Positions 50,962 to 59,971 are shown, counted from the first letter of the stretch. The stretch: 64,000 nt of DNA from Bradyrhizobium diazoefficiens (GCF_016612535.1 NZ_JAENXS010000001.1:1258501-1322500); one strand, 5' to 3'. Notes: generated by a model from the letters alone, not told the origin. Numbers and translations: made by a program.

Positions 50962-52506
50962 ATGACCCATCCCTCCATCCACGCTCACACCACGCCGAAC
51001 AAGATCGCCTACCAGATGGCAGGGACCGGCAAGGCCATCACCTATCGCGAGCTCGACGAGCTCTCGAACCAGGGCGCAAACCTGTTCCGCGCGCTCGGCC
51101 TGAAGGCCGGCGACCACATCGCGCTGGTGATGGAAAACCGCCTCGCCTTCATGGAGATCTGCTGGGCGGCGCAACGCAGCGGGCTCTATTACACGGCGAT
51201 CAGCCGCTATCTGAAGCAGGACGAGATCGACTACATCATCGCCGATTGCGGCGCCAAGGTCGTGATCACCTCGCCGACATGCGTCGACCAGATCAAAGGC
51301 CTGATCAAGGGCACGGCGGACGAACCGATCTTCTACATGGTCGACGAACCGCAATCTGGCTTCCGTTCTTACGACACGGAAGCCGCCGCGCAACCGGTCA
51401 CGCCGATCGCGGACGAGGTGGCCGGCTATGACATGCTGTATTCGTCGGGCACCACCGGTCGCCCGAAGGGCATCAAGAAAGCCTTCGAAGGCAACAAGAT
51501 CGACGTGCCGAACGCCTTCCTGCGCGTACTCTGCGCCGACATGTGCGGCATGAACGCGGAGAGCACTTATCTCTCGCCGGCGCCGCTCTATCACGCGGCG
51601 CCGCTGCGCTTCAACATGATGGCGATCGTGCTTGGCGGCACCTCCATCATCATGGAGCATTTCGACGCAGAAGAATTCCTGAAGCTGGTCGAGAAATACA
51701 AAGTCACGCAATCCCAGCTGGTGCCGACCATGTTCGTGCGCATGCTGAAACTTCCCGACGAGGTCCGCAACCGTTACAACGTCTCGACGCTCAAAGGCGC
51801 GATCCACGCCGCCGCGCCCTGCCCGGTCGACGTCAAGGCAAAGATGATCGAATGGTGGGGACCGATCCTGATGGAATATTACGCAGGCTCGGAAGGCAAC
51901 GGCGTCACCGTCTGCAACTCGCAGCAATGGCTGGAGCATCGCGGCAGCGTCGGCCGCGCCGTGGTCGGCAAGATCAAAATTCTTGACGAGAACGACGAAG
52001 AGCAGCCGGTGGGCGAATCCGGCACGGTCTATTTCGCCGATGCGCCTGTTTTCACCTATCATAACGATCCCGAGAAGACGAAGAAGGCCTACAATGCCAA
52101 GGGCTGGTCGACGCTCGGCGACGTCGGCTATCTCGACGAGGACGGCTTCCTGTTCCTTACCGACCGCAAGTCCTACATGATCATTTCGGGCGGGGTGAAC
52201 ATCTACCCGCAGGAGACCGAGGACGTGCTGATCACGCACCCGGAAATCGCCGACGTCGCCGTGTTCGGCGTGCCGAACGAGGAGATGGGTGAGGAGGTGA
52301 AGGCCGTGGTGCAGCCGCACGACATGAAGCGTGCAGGCAAGGAGCTGGAAGCCGACCTGATCGCCTACTGCAAGACGCGCCTCTCCGCCATCAAGTGCCC
52401 GCGCTCGATCGATTTCGAAGCCGAGCTGCCGCGGACGCCCACCGGCAAACTGGTGAAGCGCCATTTGCGGGATAAATACTGGCCGAAGACGGTGGCAAAG
52501 ATCTAG
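50962..52506 (+). CDS. Acyl-CoA synthetase (AMP-binding)
   Basis: 514 residues. A3 motif YSSGTTGRPKGIKKAFEG; A5 region MEYYAGSEGNGVTVCNSQQW; STLGDVGYLDEDGFLFLTDR with SYMIISGGVNIYPQETED; and the catalytic Lys in LPRTPTGKLVKRHLRDKYW. It activates a fatty or aromatic acid with CoA. It lies downstream of the thiolase in the same direction, separated by a repeat element, and likely belongs to the same catabolic set. A palindromic REP element follows its stop. Confidence 0.9.
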   Translation: MTHPSIHAHTTPNKIAYQMAGTGKAITYRELDELSNQGANLFRALGLKAGDHIALVMENRLAFMEICWAAQRSGLYYTAISRYLKQDEIDYIIADCGAKVVITSPTCVDQIKGLIKGTADEPIFYMVDEPQSGFRSYDTEAAAQPVTPIADEVAGYDMLYSSGTTGRPKGIKKAFEGNKIDVPNAFLRVLCADMCGMNAESTYLSPAPLYHAAPLRFNMMAIVLGGTSIIMEHFDAEEFLKLVEKYKVTQSQLVPTMFVRMLKLPDEVRNRYNVSTLKGAIHAAAPCPVDVKAKMIEWWGPILMEYYAGSEGNGVTVCNSQQWLEHRGSVGRAVVGKIKILDENDEEQPVGESGTVYFADAPVFTYHNDPEKTKKAYNAKGWSTLGDVGYLDEDGFLFLTDRKSYMIISGGVNIYPQETEDVLITHPEIADVAVFGVPNEEMGEEVKAVVQPHDMKRAGKELEADLIAYCKTRLSAIKCPRSIDFEAELPRTPTGKLVKRHLRDKYWPKTVAKI

Positions 52507-52514
52507 ATGGTTTC

Positions 52515-52598
52515 GTAGGATGGAATAGCGAAGCGTAATCCACCTCTTCTCGTGCAGCACCAAAATGGTGGGTTACGCCTTCGGCTAACCCACCCTAC
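52515..52598. repeat. REP/BIME element after the acyl-CoA synthetase gene
   Basis: Starts GTAGGATGGAATAGCG (52515) and ends GGTGGGTTACGCC..CACCCTAC (52567-52598). It has GTAG heads at both ends; the left half is a diverged copy, the right half matches the GGTGGGTTA family. It lies between convergent genes. Confidence 0.8.
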
Positions 52599-52618
52599 CA
52601 TTCGGTGCTCGCGCCGCC

Positions 52619-53161
52619 TCAATCAAACAAGCTCGGCGTGTGGTTCACCAGCGCGCCTTCGATCTCGAGCATCTTCAGCTTGGTCACCACCCCGCCATTC
52701 GCGGAAAAGCCGCCGGGCTTGTTGCCGGCCGCGAGCACGCGGTGGCAGGGCACGACGATCGGGCACGGGTTGTGCCCGAGCGCCTGGCCGACGTCGCGCG
52801 ACAGCTGGACGCCGCCAAGGCGCTTGGCAATGTCGCCATAGGTGATGGTCTTGCCAGGCGGGATGGCGCGGGCGATCGCGTAGACGCCACGGTTGAAGTC
52901 GGGCACGCCGTCGAGATCGAGCGGGACGTCGGTGAGGTCGTCGGGCTCGCCCGCAAGCAGCTTGACGATACGGTCGATCACCTGCTGCACCTCGGCCGTG
53001 GGCTCGGCTTCGGTGGCGTCGGCATGGCGCTGGCTGATGCGGGTGCGGATCTTCTGCTCGCCGCCCATCGGCAGCTGGGTGCCGTTGATGCCGCGCGGGC
53101 CCCAGGCGATGGCGCAAAGGCCGATCCTGGTGTCGAACAGGGCAAAATGCTGGTCAGTCAT
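52619..53161 (-). CDS. ogt: Methylated-DNA-[protein]-cysteine S-methyltransferase
   Basis: 180 residues from ATG at 53161 with AGGAA upstream. It removes methyl groups from O6-methylguanine by suicide transfer to Cys. The active-site motif is VVPCHRVLAAGNKPGGFSAN (C139). TITYGDIAKRLGGVQLSRDV then GQALGHNPCP is the DNA-binding helix-turn-helix with the Arg finger. The N-terminal domain is the short Ogt type without the Ada domain. Confidence 0.93.
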   Translation of the reverse strand: MTDQHFALFDTRIGLCAIAWGPRGINGTQLPMGGEQKIRTRISQRHADATEAEPTAEVQQVIDRIVKLLAGEPDDLTDVPLDLDGVPDFNRGVYAIARAIPPGKTITYGDIAKRLGGVQLSRDVGQALGHNPCPIVVPCHRVLAAGNKPGGFSANGGVVTKLKMLEIEGALVNHTPSLFD

Positions 53162-53299
53162 GGCGTGGTTCCTGGCTTGCGTCCTTGTCGCATGCCCCAT
53201 CGTGATCTCCGGCTAAATCTAGGCTTGGAAATAGTTGCGATCCACCCGGTTTCCGGGAATCTTGCACAGGAGTTCCGCACACCTGTCCGCGAGCCCCGA

Positions 53300-54118
53300 A
53301 TGCAGAGCCTGCACGTCAACGGATACGACATGCCCTATCTCGACGTGGGCGAGGACAGGGACCGACCGCCGCTGGTCTGCGTGCATGGATCGCTCAACGA
53401 CTTTCGCGTCTGGGGCTGCGTGCTCGGCCCACTGACACAGCGGCACCGGCTGATCGCCGTCAGCCTTCGGCACTTCTTCCCCGACCGCTGGGACGGTGTC
53501 GGCAATACCTATTCGATCGCCCAGCATGTCAGCGATGTCATCGCCTTCATCGAGACGCTCGACCTCGGCCCGGTCGATCTGATGGGCCACTCCCGCGGCG
53601 GCCACATCTGTTTTCGCGTCGCGCAGGCGCGCCCCGCTCTCCTGCGGCGGCTGATCCTGGCCGAGCCCGGCGGCGAGCTCGATGCGAGCCTCGATCCCGA
53701 TTATGCCGGCGGTCCCTCGCCGCTGCTGGCGCGGTTCACGGCCTCGGCCGAGAAGATCGCGGCCGGCGATGTCGATGGCGGGCTCGCCGTGTTCGTCGAC
53801 ACGCTGGAAGGACCCGGCACCTGGCCGCGGCTGCCGGCGATGGTGAAGCAGAATTTACGCGACAACGCCTTCACCCTGATCGGCCAGGTCCGCGACAACC
53901 GGCCGCCGTTCTCGAAGGCGGATGCGGAGGCGATTAAGATGCCGACGCTGTTCATCCTGGGCGCGCGGACCAAGGGGCTGCTGCTGAACGTGCTGCATGC
54001 GCTGGCCGCGCATGTGCCCTATTCCAAGACGGCGATCATCCCGAACGCGACGCATCCGATGTTCGAGCAGGCGCCACAAAAATATTCCGAAGTGGTGCTG
54101 GATTTTCTGGCGAGCTGA
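53300..54118 (+). CDS. Alpha/beta hydrolase (tandem copy 1)
   Basis: 272 residues from ATG at 53300, chosen because the next gene starts with the same MQSxxVNGYDM block. The oxyanion region is PPLVCVHGSLNDFRVWGCVL, the nucleophile Ser is in VDLMGHSRGGHICFRVA (about residue 101), and the terminal His is in IIPNATHPMFEQAPQKYSEV. No signal peptide. The substrate is unknown. It is followed 2 bp later by a paralogue. Confidence 0.87.
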   Translation: MQSLHVNGYDMPYLDVGEDRDRPPLVCVHGSLNDFRVWGCVLGPLTQRHRLIAVSLRHFFPDRWDGVGNTYSIAQHVSDVIAFIETLDLGPVDLMGHSRGGHICFRVAQARPALLRRLILAEPGGELDASLDPDYAGGPSPLLARFTASAEKIAAGDVDGGLAVFVDTLEGPGTWPRLPAMVKQNLRDNAFTLIGQVRDNRPPFSKADAEAIKMPTLFILGARTKGLLLNVLHALAAHVPYSKTAIIPNATHPMFEQAPQKYSEVVLDFLAS

Positions 54119-54120
54119 TC

Positions 54121-54933
54121 ATGCAGAGCTTTCGCGTCAACGGCTACGACATGGCCTATCTCGAAGTGGGACGAGGCCATCCGCTGGTCTGCGTGCACGG
54201 CACGCTCGGCGACTTCCGCACCTGGTATTCGGTGCTCGGCCCGCTGTCGAAGAACCATCGGGTGATCTCGGTCAGCCTGCGGCATTTCCTTCCCGAGCAC
54301 TGGGACGCCGTCGGCGACGACTACAAGATGGCCCAGCATGTCGCCGACATGATCGCCTTCATCGAGCAGATCACACCTGCGCCGGTCGACCTGATGGGGC
54401 ATTCGCGCGGCGGCCACATCGCGTTTCGGGTCGCGCAGGCGCGGCCTGATCTGTTGCGAAAGCTGGTGCTGGCGGAACCGGGCGGCGATCTCGACGCCAG
54501 CCTGCCGGTGCCGGAAGGCACGCCGGCGCATCCGCCGCTGGCGGCAAAGACGGCGCGCTCGGTCGAGATGATCCGCGCCGGCGACATCGAGGGCGCGCTG
54601 CAGAATTTCTACGAAGGCATCGAGGGCGAAGGCTCGTGGCGGCGCGTGCCGGCGGCCGCAAAGCAGCAGCTGCGCGACAACGCGCTCACCTTCCTCGGCC
54701 AGATCAACGAGCAGCGCCGGGCCTACACGCTTGCGGACGCGCAGGCGATCAGGACCCCGACGCTGCTGATCGGCGGCGGCGCGACGACCGGCAGCCTGTC
54801 GGTGATGTGGCGGGTGCTGGCCGCCCACATCGCGGGCGCGCAGACGGCGGTGATTGCGAACGCCGGTCACTGGATGTTCGAGCAGGCGCCGCTGGAGTTC
54901 GGCGAAGCCGTGGACAGGTTCCTGGCGGAGTAG
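54121..54933 (+). CDS. Alpha/beta hydrolase (tandem copy 2)
   Basis: 270 residues, a paralogue of the preceding gene: MQSFRVNGYDMAYLEVGRGH, HPLVCVHGTLGDFRTWYSVL, VDLMGHSRGGHIAFRVAQAR and IANAGHWMFEQAPLEFGEAV. The triad Ser and His are in place. The two copies differ mainly in the cap region, which suggests divergent substrate pockets after a duplication. They are co-transcribed. Confidence 0.87.
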   Translation: MQSFRVNGYDMAYLEVGRGHPLVCVHGTLGDFRTWYSVLGPLSKNHRVISVSLRHFLPEHWDAVGDDYKMAQHVADMIAFIEQITPAPVDLMGHSRGGHIAFRVAQARPDLLRKLVLAEPGGDLDASLPVPEGTPAHPPLAAKTARSVEMIRAGDIEGALQNFYEGIEGEGSWRRVPAAAKQQLRDNALTFLGQINEQRRAYTLADAQAIRTPTLLIGGGATTGSLSVMWRVLAAHIAGAQTAVIANAGHWMFEQAPLEFGEAVDRFLAE

Positions 54934-55062
54934 GCGCCAGCCTCACCCCGCGAAAACAACCCCATGCACAGTAGAACGCCTCAATAAAACCAAGGGCTTA
55001 TCCGGCTCAAACATGACGGCGCGCAGGGCCGCTTGACGGCCTCCCCCTCCCACGATACCTTC

Positions 55063-55082
55063 GAATACGGAATTCCGTATTC
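55063..55082. promoter_or_regulatory. Perfect 20-bp palindrome, putative GntR operator
   Basis: GAATACGGAATTCCGTATTC is a perfect palindrome ending 19 bp before the GTG start of the GntR-family gene. FCD-type GntR regulators bind symmetric sites of this size, so autoregulation is likely. Confidence 0.72.
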
Positions 55083-55101
55083 CCTTTTCGGAGCTGCCGG
55101 C

Positions 55102-55779
55102 GTGATCCCTCTCGACCCGCTGCCGAACCTGATCGACCAGGTCTATGCCCGGATCCTGGAGGCGATTTCCGATCGCACGCTGCAGCCCGGTCAACGCATC
55201 CGGCAGAACGAGCTTGCCGACAAGCTCGGCGTGTCGCGCCAGCCGGTGTCACATGCGCTGCATCTGTTGCACCGGCAGGGCCTCGTCGCAGAGAGCGGCC
55301 GACGCGGCTTTGAAGTGACCCAGCTCGATCCCGCGCGCATTCGCCAGCTCTACGAGGTGCGCGGCGCGATCGACGCGCTCGCCGCACGACTTGCAGCTCA
55401 GCGTGCCGCAACCGATGCGGCCGCACGTGCGCGGCTCGACGCAGCACTTGCCGCGGGACGCCGCATCGATCGCAAGACGGCGCTCGCGGAGCTGATCGCG
55501 CTCGACGTCGAATTTCATCGTGGCATCTATCAGCTCGCCGGCAATCCCGTGATCGAGGAGACGATCGCGCCGCAATGGCCGCATATGCGCCGCTCGATGG
55601 CGACGGTGCTGTCCGAGCTCGATTATCGTGGCAGCGCCTGGGCCGAGCATGCCGATATCGCCAAACACATTCTCGCAGGCGACGCGAATGCGGCCGAGCT
55701 CGCGGCGCTGGCGCATGCGCAGACGGCCGGACGGATGACCGAGGAGAGATTGAGGGCGACGGACGAGGTGGCGGCGTAG
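55102..55779 (+). CDS. GntR-family (FCD) transcriptional regulator
   Basis: 225 residues from GTG at 55102, with GGAG eight bases upstream; the earlier in-frame TTG at 55033 would translate through the operator. The winged helix is LIDQVYARILEAISDRTLQP, then RIRQNELADKLGVSRQPVSHALHLLHRQGLV with the residues that follow. The FCD domain has the metal/ligand-binding D-x-x-F-H in ALDVEFHRGIYQLAGNPVIE and a later His in AEHADIAKHILAGD. It precedes a dioxygenase and an oxidoreductase, its likely targets. Confidence 0.88.
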   Translation: MIPLDPLPNLIDQVYARILEAISDRTLQPGQRIRQNELADKLGVSRQPVSHALHLLHRQGLVAESGRRGFEVTQLDPARIRQLYEVRGAIDALAARLAAQRAATDAAARARLDAALAAGRRIDRKTALAELIALDVEFHRGIYQLAGNPVIEETIAPQWPHMRRSMATVLSELDYRGSAWAEHADIAKHILAGDANAAELAALAHAQTAGRMTEERLRATDEVAA

Positions 55780-55834
55780 CGACACGCGCGGCGGCCACGA
55801 CGAGAAAAACAAAACGAACCAAGGAGGACGACCC

Positions 55835-56635
55835 ATGAAACTGTCGCAAGAGCAATTGGAGTTCTTCCACCGCGAGGGCTGGCTGTTCCTGCCCGAGCTG
55901 TTCAGCCAGGAGGAGGTCGATTTGCTCGCGCGCGAGGCGGTCGGCATTTACGACACCGACCGGCCCGAGGTCTGGCGCGAGAAGAGCGGCGCGCCGCGCA
56001 CGGCCTTTGCCGCGCATCTTTACAACGAGGCCTTCGGCATTTTGGGCGCGCATCCGCGCATGATCGACCCTGTCGAGCAATTGTTCGGCGAACCCGTTTA
56101 CATGCACCAGTTCAAGATCAACGCGAAATCGGCCTTCACCGGCGATGTCTGGCAGTGGCACCAGGATTACGGCACCTGGAAGCGCGACGACGGCATGCCG
56201 GAGCCGCGCGCGATGAACATCGCGATCTTCCTCGACGAGGTGATGCCGATCAACGGCCCGCTGATGCTGGTACCGCAGAGCCAGACTGCCGGCGATCTCA
56301 AAGCCTCGCATGACCTCGCCACCACGTCCTATCCGCTGTGGACGCTGGACGAGGAGACCGTCACGCGCCTCGTCAAGCAGGGCGGCATCGTGGCGCCGAC
56401 CGGCAAACCCGGCGGCATGCTGATGTTCCACGGCAATCTCGTGCACGGCTCGAGCGGCAACATCACGCCCTATCCGCGCAAGATCGTGTACCTGACGTTG
56501 AACGCGGTTTCGAACTACATCCGCACGCCGACGCGCCCCGAATACATCGCGCATCGCGATTTTGCGCCGATCAAGACGGTGGACGACGACGCGCTGGTGC
56601 GGCTCGCCCGTGCGCCGCGGCAGGCGGCGGAGTAG
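55835..56635 (+). CDS. Phytanoyl-CoA dioxygenase (PhyH) family protein
   Basis: 266 residues with a strong AAGGAGG before ATG 55835. The Fe(II)/2-oxoglutarate facial triad is visible: H109 and D111 in WQWHQDYGTW and H204 in NLVHGSSGN. TDRPEVWREKSGAPRTAF and MHQFKINAKSAFTGDVWQWH are as in PhyH oxygenases. It hydroxylates an unknown small molecule. It lies 55 bp after the GntR gene and is followed by a repeat and an NAD(P)-dependent oxidoreductase gene. Confidence 0.88.
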   Translation: MKLSQEQLEFFHREGWLFLPELFSQEEVDLLAREAVGIYDTDRPEVWREKSGAPRTAFAAHLYNEAFGILGAHPRMIDPVEQLFGEPVYMHQFKINAKSAFTGDVWQWHQDYGTWKRDDGMPEPRAMNIAIFLDEVMPINGPLMLVPQSQTAGDLKASHDLATTSYPLWTLDEETVTRLVKQGGIVAPTGKPGGMLMFHGNLVHGSSGNITPYPRKIVYLTLNAVSNYIRTPTRPEYIAHRDFAPIKTVDDDALVRLARAPRQAAE

Positions 56636-56643
56636 GAAACCCT

Positions 56644-56774
56644 CGTGCCCCGGACGCAGCGCAGCGTCTCTTCGACGATGCGCTGCAGAGCCGGGGCCCA
56701 CGCCACACGCATTTCTCTCTCTGGGTCCCGGCTCTGCGGAGCAGCGTTGCACGCTGCACCTCGTCCGGGACACG
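56644..56774. repeat. Palindromic element, CGTGCCCCGGACG family
   Basis: CGTGCCCCGGACG (56644-56656) returns inverted at 56762-56774 with 12 of 13 positions, and inner arms (TGCGCTGCAGAGCCGGGGCCCA-like, about 56680-56701) pair with the segment around 56722-56743. It separates the PhyH and oxidoreductase genes. Confidence 0.75.
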
Positions 56775-56795
56775 ATAATTTCGCAGGAATTTCCC

Positions 56796-58100
56796 ATGAA
56801 CCTCTTCCGCCTCCTCCAGGCCCGTGCCTCCGCCGGCAAACCCGTACGCGTTGCCCTGATCGGCGCCGGCAAATTCGGCTCGATGTTTCTGGCGCAGGTG
56901 CCGCATACGCCGGGGCTGGAGGTGCCTGTCATCATCGACATCGATCGCGACCGGGCGCGCGAGGCCTGCCGCACCGTCGGCTGGAGCGCCGAGCGGATCG
57001 CCGCGACCGTGTTCACCGATGATGGCGCACGCGCCATCGCGGGCGGCGCGATGGACGTGGTGGTGGAGGCGACCGGCAATCCGGCCGTCGGCATCAGGCA
57101 CGCGGGCGCCGCGATCGCGGCGGGCAAGCATATCGTGATGGTCAATGTCGAGGCCGACGTGCTCGCCGGCCCCCTGCTCGCCGAGGAAGCGCGCAAAGCG
57201 GGCGTCGTCTACTCGCTCGCCTATGGCGACCAGCCGGCGCTGACGGCGGAGATGGTCGACTGGGCCCGCGCCACCGGCTTTCGCGTCGTCGCCGCCGGCA
57301 AGGGGACAAAATATCTGCCGGCCTATCACGACGTGACGCCTGACGGTGTCTGGCAGCATTATGGTCTCACCGCCGGTGAAGCGCAGTCCGCCGGCATGAA
57401 TCCGCAGATGTTCAACTCCTTCCTCGACGGTACGAAATCGGCAATCGAAATGGCGGCGATCGCGAACGCCTGCGGGCTCGACGTGCCGACGGAGGGACTA
57501 CTGTTTCCGCCCTGCGGCGTCGATGATCTCCCGCACATCATGCGGCCGCGCTCGCACGGCGGCGTGCTGGAGCGCTCCGGCGTGGTCGAGGTCGTTTCCT
57601 CGCTCGAGCGCGACGGCCGGCCGGTGTTTCGCGATCTGCGCTGGGGCGTCTATGTTGTGCTGGAAGCGCCGAACGATTATGCCGCCGACTGCTTCAAGCA
57701 ATATGGCCTCAAGACCGATTCCAGCGGCCGATATGCGGCGATGTACAAGCCCTATCATCTGATCGGGCTCGAGCTGAACATCTCGGTGCTGTCGGCCGCG
57801 CTGCGGGGTGAGCCGACAGGACAACCGTACGGCTTCCGCGGTGACGTCGCCGCCGTGGCCAAGCGCAATTTGCGCGCCGGCGAGATGCTGGACGGCGAAG
57901 GCGGCTACACGGTGTGGGGCAAGCTGGTGCCGGCGGCCGCGAGCCTGAAGGCCGGCGCCCTGCCGATCGGGCTGGCGCATCGCCTCAAGCTGAAGCACGA
58001 CGTGGCCCATGGCGAGATTGTGCGCTGGAGCGATGTGGAGTTCGACGCGGGCAACGAGACGATCAGCACAAGGAAGGCGATGGAAGCGGCGTTCGCGTAA
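56796..58100 (+). CDS. NAD(P)-dependent homoserine-dehydrogenase-like oxidoreductase with SAF-type domain
   Basis: 434 residues from ATG at 56796 with AGGAA upstream. The Rossmann motif is VALIGAGKFGSMFLAQVPHT (residues about 19-38). VVEATGNPAVGIRHAGAAIA and HIVMVNVEADVLAGPLLAEE follow. The C-terminal part has AVAKRNLRAGEMLDGEGGYT, a SAF-like (antifreeze-type) domain. Proteins with this architecture act on branched or modified sugar acids in characterised cases, but the substrate here is unknown. It shares the GntR neighbourhood with a PhyH oxygenase. Confidence 0.82.
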   Translation: MNLFRLLQARASAGKPVRVALIGAGKFGSMFLAQVPHTPGLEVPVIIDIDRDRAREACRTVGWSAERIAATVFTDDGARAIAGGAMDVVVEATGNPAVGIRHAGAAIAAGKHIVMVNVEADVLAGPLLAEEARKAGVVYSLAYGDQPALTAEMVDWARATGFRVVAAGKGTKYLPAYHDVTPDGVWQHYGLTAGEAQSAGMNPQMFNSFLDGTKSAIEMAAIANACGLDVPTEGLLFPPCGVDDLPHIMRPRSHGGVLERSGVVEVVSSLERDGRPVFRDLRWGVYVVLEAPNDYAADCFKQYGLKTDSSGRYAAMYKPYHLIGLELNISVLSAALRGEPTGQPYGFRGDVAAVAKRNLRAGEMLDGEGGYTVWGKLVPAAASLKAGALPIGLAHRLKLKHDVAHGEIVRWSDVEFDAGNETISTRKAMEAAFA

Positions 58101-58336
58101 GAGCGATCGGGCACCACTATTCGGGGCGCTGCGGATCGGCCAAGTTTGAGGTCGGTTATATCCACAAAAGCGAGGCCAAAGCGAACCTCGTTGGATCTCC
58201 GCACCGGGCCATTTGCGGACGTCGCCACTGCGAATGCACAGCTGCGGCAAGAAAGGAGCCTTCGATGCCCTTGATTGGAACCTGACTTTATCGCTTTATG
58301 GGATACCTTCTTAAAGAAATAAACCCTGAGCTATAA

Positions 58337-59971
58337 GTGGCGCCCAAATATCTCTCGCATTTCCCTAAGCCTCTCCTGGAAGACTTGGTGAACGGCCGTT
58401 GGCTGCCCGTCGTTGGAGCCGGCATGTCGCTGAACGCCAAGCTGCCGCCGCCTGCCAAAATGCCGCTGTGGCACGACTTGGGCAAGACCTTCGCTGACGA
58501 ACTTCAGGACTATTCGCCAACGAGCGTCCTTGACGGTATCTCCGCCTATGAACACGAGTTCGGCAGAGCCCGGCTTATCGAACGGCTCGCCGAATTATTG
58601 CATCTTGATCGAGTTGAGCCAGGCCCGGCGCACAAGGAGTTCTGTAGCCTTCCGTTCGACATTGTCTGCACGACTAACTTCGATTTCCTGCTCGAAAAGC
58701 AATACGACCTGGAACGGCAAGACAACCGCACTGTTCATCCCGTAGTGGATGAAGATCAGCTATCCATCAACGTCGGAGCAACGGGCACGCTGCTGCTCAA
58801 ATTGCACGGGGATGTCCGGCATCCTAAGCGGCTCGTGGTGACTGAGGCCGATTACGATGGCTTTCTTACTAACTACCCGCTGATTGCAACCTATCTCTCC
58901 AACCTGCTCATCACCAAAACGGCGGTGTTCATCGGGTACAGCCTCGATGATCCCGATTTTCGTCAAATCTGGCATGTGGTTACCAGCCGCCTAGGTAAAG
59001 CCCGCCGCATGGCTTACGCCATCATGGTGGGCGCCAAACTAGGCGACATTGCTCGCTTTGAACGCCGCGGCGTCAAGGTCGTCAACTTGCCGGGCACGCG
59101 CGAGCGTTATGGAGCCGTGCTTGCCGAAGCTTTCGCCGAACTGCGCGAATACCGCCGAGAGCATGCAGGCCCGACGCTAAAGGCAACGGAAGAAAAACCG
59201 CTGGAGCAGTTCTTGCTCCCTCGTGATGCCATGACACGGCTTTGTCTATTTACTACGCCGCTTGATGTTCTGCCTTTCTATCGGGAGAACATTTTTCCGC
59301 TCGCGGAGGCCGCCGGCTTCGTTCCGGTCACTGCTGCCGACGTAGTAAACCTCGGCGACAGCACTAGCGCGAAGATTGATACGCTTATCGATCGTGCTGC
59401 CGTGATAGTCGTAGACGCCACCTCGCGAAATACGCAGCTTGAACTGGGATTGGCGATCTCACGCGCGCAGGAAACAGAAATCCGCCCCAATCGCCGACGA
59501 CTGGAAATTATAGTGGTGACAGAATTTGCGCAAATTCCGATCGTCCCGATCGAGCTATGGCACTTTGTCGAGCGCCCTGCGGTCCTATCGGAAGACAGTA
59601 ATTTTGTTGGGGAAGTCGCTCGGCACCTTCAGCGCCTGGGAGACGAAATGGGGTTTGCTCAACGCTTGGAGCCGCGCCGACTTCTTGTCGCTAAAGAATA
59701 TCGCGCGGCGGTTATATCGGCGATGACGCTGCTCGAAACAGACCTGCGCCAGCGGTTAAACAAGGCCCCGCGCGATACGGTGCGTAGACCGATGTCGATG
59801 CGCCAGCTTTTGGGCCTCGCAAAAGAGCAGGGCTTGGTTGATTTAGTCGATGATGACCCGTCCGAATGGACAAAACTGAGGAACGATGCGGTGCATACGG
59901 GTCGACCGGTAACACGCAACGAGGCAAAGCTCGTGGTTGAGGGAGTTGAACGCATTGTTGGCCTAGCCTGA
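58337..59971 (+). CDS. SIR2-domain multidomain protein, probable antiphage defence effector
   Basis: 544 residues from GTG at 58337. Residues about 1-270 are a SIR2 domain: NAD loop VVGAGMS (25-31), CTTNFD with N114, KLHGDV with H157, and GYSLDDPDFRQI (200-211). Residues about 300-415 resemble nucleoside deoxyribosyltransferase/TIR-like folds, with IDRAAVIVVDATSRNTQLEL and the conserved Glu (E369) in LELGLA. The C-terminal about 90 residues are helical with LRNDAVH, an R-x4-H motif (R515, H520) like HEPN RNases. SIR2 effectors deplete NAD+ during phage infection. Third codon positions are less GC-rich than in neighbours, suggesting transfer. No partner gene is adjacent. Confidence 0.8.
   Translation: MAPKYLSHFPKPLLEDLVNGRWLPVVGAGMSLNAKLPPPAKMPLWHDLGKTFADELQDYSPTSVLDGISAYEHEFGRARLIERLAELLHLDRVEPGPAHKEFCSLPFDIVCTTNFDFLLEKQYDLERQDNRTVHPVVDEDQLSINVGATGTLLLKLHGDVRHPKRLVVTEADYDGFLTNYPLIATYLSNLLITKTAVFIGYSLDDPDFRQIWHVVTSRLGKARRMAYAIMVGAKLGDIARFERRGVKVVNLPGTRERYGAVLAEAFAELREYRREHAGPTLKATEEKPLEQFLLPRDAMTRLCLFTTPLDVLPFYRENIFPLAEAAGFVPVTAADVVNLGDSTSAKIDTLIDRAAVIVVDATSRNTQLELGLAISRAQETEIRPNRRRLEIIVVTEFAQIPIVPIELWHFVERPAVLSEDSNFVGEVARHLQRLGDEMGFAQRLEPRRLLVAKEYRAAVISAMTLLETDLRQRLNKAPRDTVRRPMSMRQLLGLAKEQGLVDLVDDDPSEWTKLRNDAVHTGRPVTRNEAKLVVEGVERIVGLA

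Noticed and set aside
52640..53299. N-terminal extension of the first alpha/beta hydrolase across the MGMT gene
   Set aside because: This stretch is antisense to a well supported MGMT gene, and the hydrolase paralogue starts with the same block as the ATG at 53300.
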